A program made the position numbers and the translations under genes. This document shows, piece by piece, positions 63,289 through 64,000 of a stretch of DNA of 64,000 nucleotides; the stretch's first letter is position 1; each line of letters begins with the position of its first letter. The stretch is from Sesamum alatum. Lineage: Eukaryota > Streptophyta > Magnoliopsida > Lamiales > Pedaliaceae. Location: NCBI GenBank assembly GCA_034509735.1, contig JACGWO010000012.1, positions 28,053,188-28,117,187 on the forward strand. Reading direction: 5' to 3'. The notes under the pieces are model-generated. The model saw nothing but the letters and a program-made list of their open reading frames with translations. It ran no database searches and was not told the origin of the DNA.

Positions 63289-63607
63289 CACTACAACAAA
63301 ATATGATATTTAACCATGACTAATTACCATGGTTAATACTAAATAACCGTAGTGAATAGTCATTGACCACGGCCACGCAATGATTGTCGGCCATGATTTT
63401 TGCGAGGGTGACGAAAATATTTGCCATGGCTAAAAGCAATGCCGAATGTTTTTACCACGGCTAAAAGCCGTGGTAAATAAGTTTTTCATGATGGAAAAAC
63501 TAATTTTTGCATCAATTATTATTTAACTGTAGTTAATAATAGTATTTACCAAGGATTTTAGCAATGATCATTGAAAATATAGTTAATATTAATTTATTTT
63601 TCTAGTG
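63289..63607. mobile_element. 319 bp CACTA (En/Spm)-type MITE with TGC target duplication
   Basis: The element begins CACTACAACAAAATATGA and ends TTTTTCTAGTG, the inverted CACTA terminus. The flanking trinucleotide is TGC on both sides (63286-63288 and 63608-63610), the 3 bp duplication expected of CACTA elements. The interior carries repeated TTACCA.GG / GCCATGG / AAAAGCCGTGGTAAATAA motifs in both orientations, like the subterminal transposase-binding repeats of this superfamily. There is no coding capacity. Confidence 0.88.
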
Positions 63608-64000
63608 TGCATATATATTCACAATAATTATTAGTGATTGAAATGTCATCATAAACAATTAATTATGACACATATACAATGACACAATTTAACTAACAAT
63701 ATAAATATAGTAAAAAGACAAATCCAACAATAACTTAGTTTATTGTACGTAGCTATGTCGTCACTAATTATTTTCAGCAGCAATTTTATTCGTAATATTT
63801 TCATCACTAATTCCTGCTAGTGACATCTTTTACAAAATTGTTGTTACTGTTAAAGCTATCAAAATCTTAAGATAAAATAAAAATTCTTGTACTTTTAAAC
63901 TGTCACTCAATTTTCTGTTTGGTCCATAATATACTCTTTTTTGAAGTGTGTATAAAAATCAACCACAATATCTATATACTCAAGAAAATCCTTTTTACGT
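63608..64000. other. AT-rich sequence at window end, no gene
   Basis: No open frame, structured RNA or clear repeat boundary seen. Confidence 0.5.

Noticed and set aside
1..64000. A novel multi-gene system or gene cluster
   Set aside because: The genes belong to unrelated, well-known plant families with ordinary spacing and orientation; nothing suggests joint function or transfer from another organism.

Overview
This is a eudicot nuclear genomic window. The genes are intron-rich with GT-AG (rarely GC-AG) splice sites, the intergenic DNA is AT-rich and filled with small non-autonomous DNA transposons and microsatellites, and every recognisable protein belongs to a conserved plant family. I see no bacterial, viral or organellar block. 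An asterid/Lamiales source would fit my impression of the protein sequences, but that is a guess.

Layout: (1) 1414-3286, minus: a 3-exon plastid-lipid-associated protein (PAP/fibrillin, PAP11-like). (2) 5659-13041, plus: CCT1/TCP-1 alpha, 17 exons. It is divergent from PAP11, with a 1.16 kb inverted-repeat element in the gap between them. (3) 17208-18098, plus: a 2-exon class A GATA transcription factor. (4) 18.1-23.6 kb: no complete gene, several nested inverted-repeat elements and one exon-like scrap. (5) 23953-47729, plus: NOT1, the scaffold of the CCR4-NOT deadenylase, which I resolve into 51 coding exons (about 2,413 residues once five single-base insertions are discounted). (6) 49485-49734, minus, with a probable 5'UTR exon near 50959-51060: SEC61 beta, frame-broken as written. 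(7) 52639-54902, minus: an F-box/LRR protein with two coding exons, the second frame-broken as written. (8) 55-64 kb: no gene recognised, but a Harbinger-type element with a TAA target duplication, a duplicated inverted-repeat element and a 319 bp CACTA-type MITE with a TGC target duplication.

The genes do not form one pathway. They are a typical set of housekeeping genes (protein folding, mRNA turnover, ER translocation) plus one developmental/light-type regulator, one plastid protein and one ubiquitin-ligase adaptor. CCT1, NOT1 and SEC61 beta share telo-box (AAACCCT) 5' leaders; CCT1 also has AGCCCA motifs and NOT1 a TGGGCC motif, as expected of constitutive genes.

The most important observation is technical but concrete. 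Coding sequence is frame-perfect over about 8.8 kb of exons up to 44.7 kb. Between 44.76 and 52.86 kb, three unrelated adjacent genes then carry 15 frame-changing indels in four tight clusters, nearly all at homopolymers or doubled bases. Outside those points the protein matches its family closely, so local consensus error is more likely than three separate gene deaths. I found no convincing new biological system. The best biological leads are three GC-AG introns, a six-run G-quadruplex motif in a NOT1 intron, and the well-bounded MITEs.
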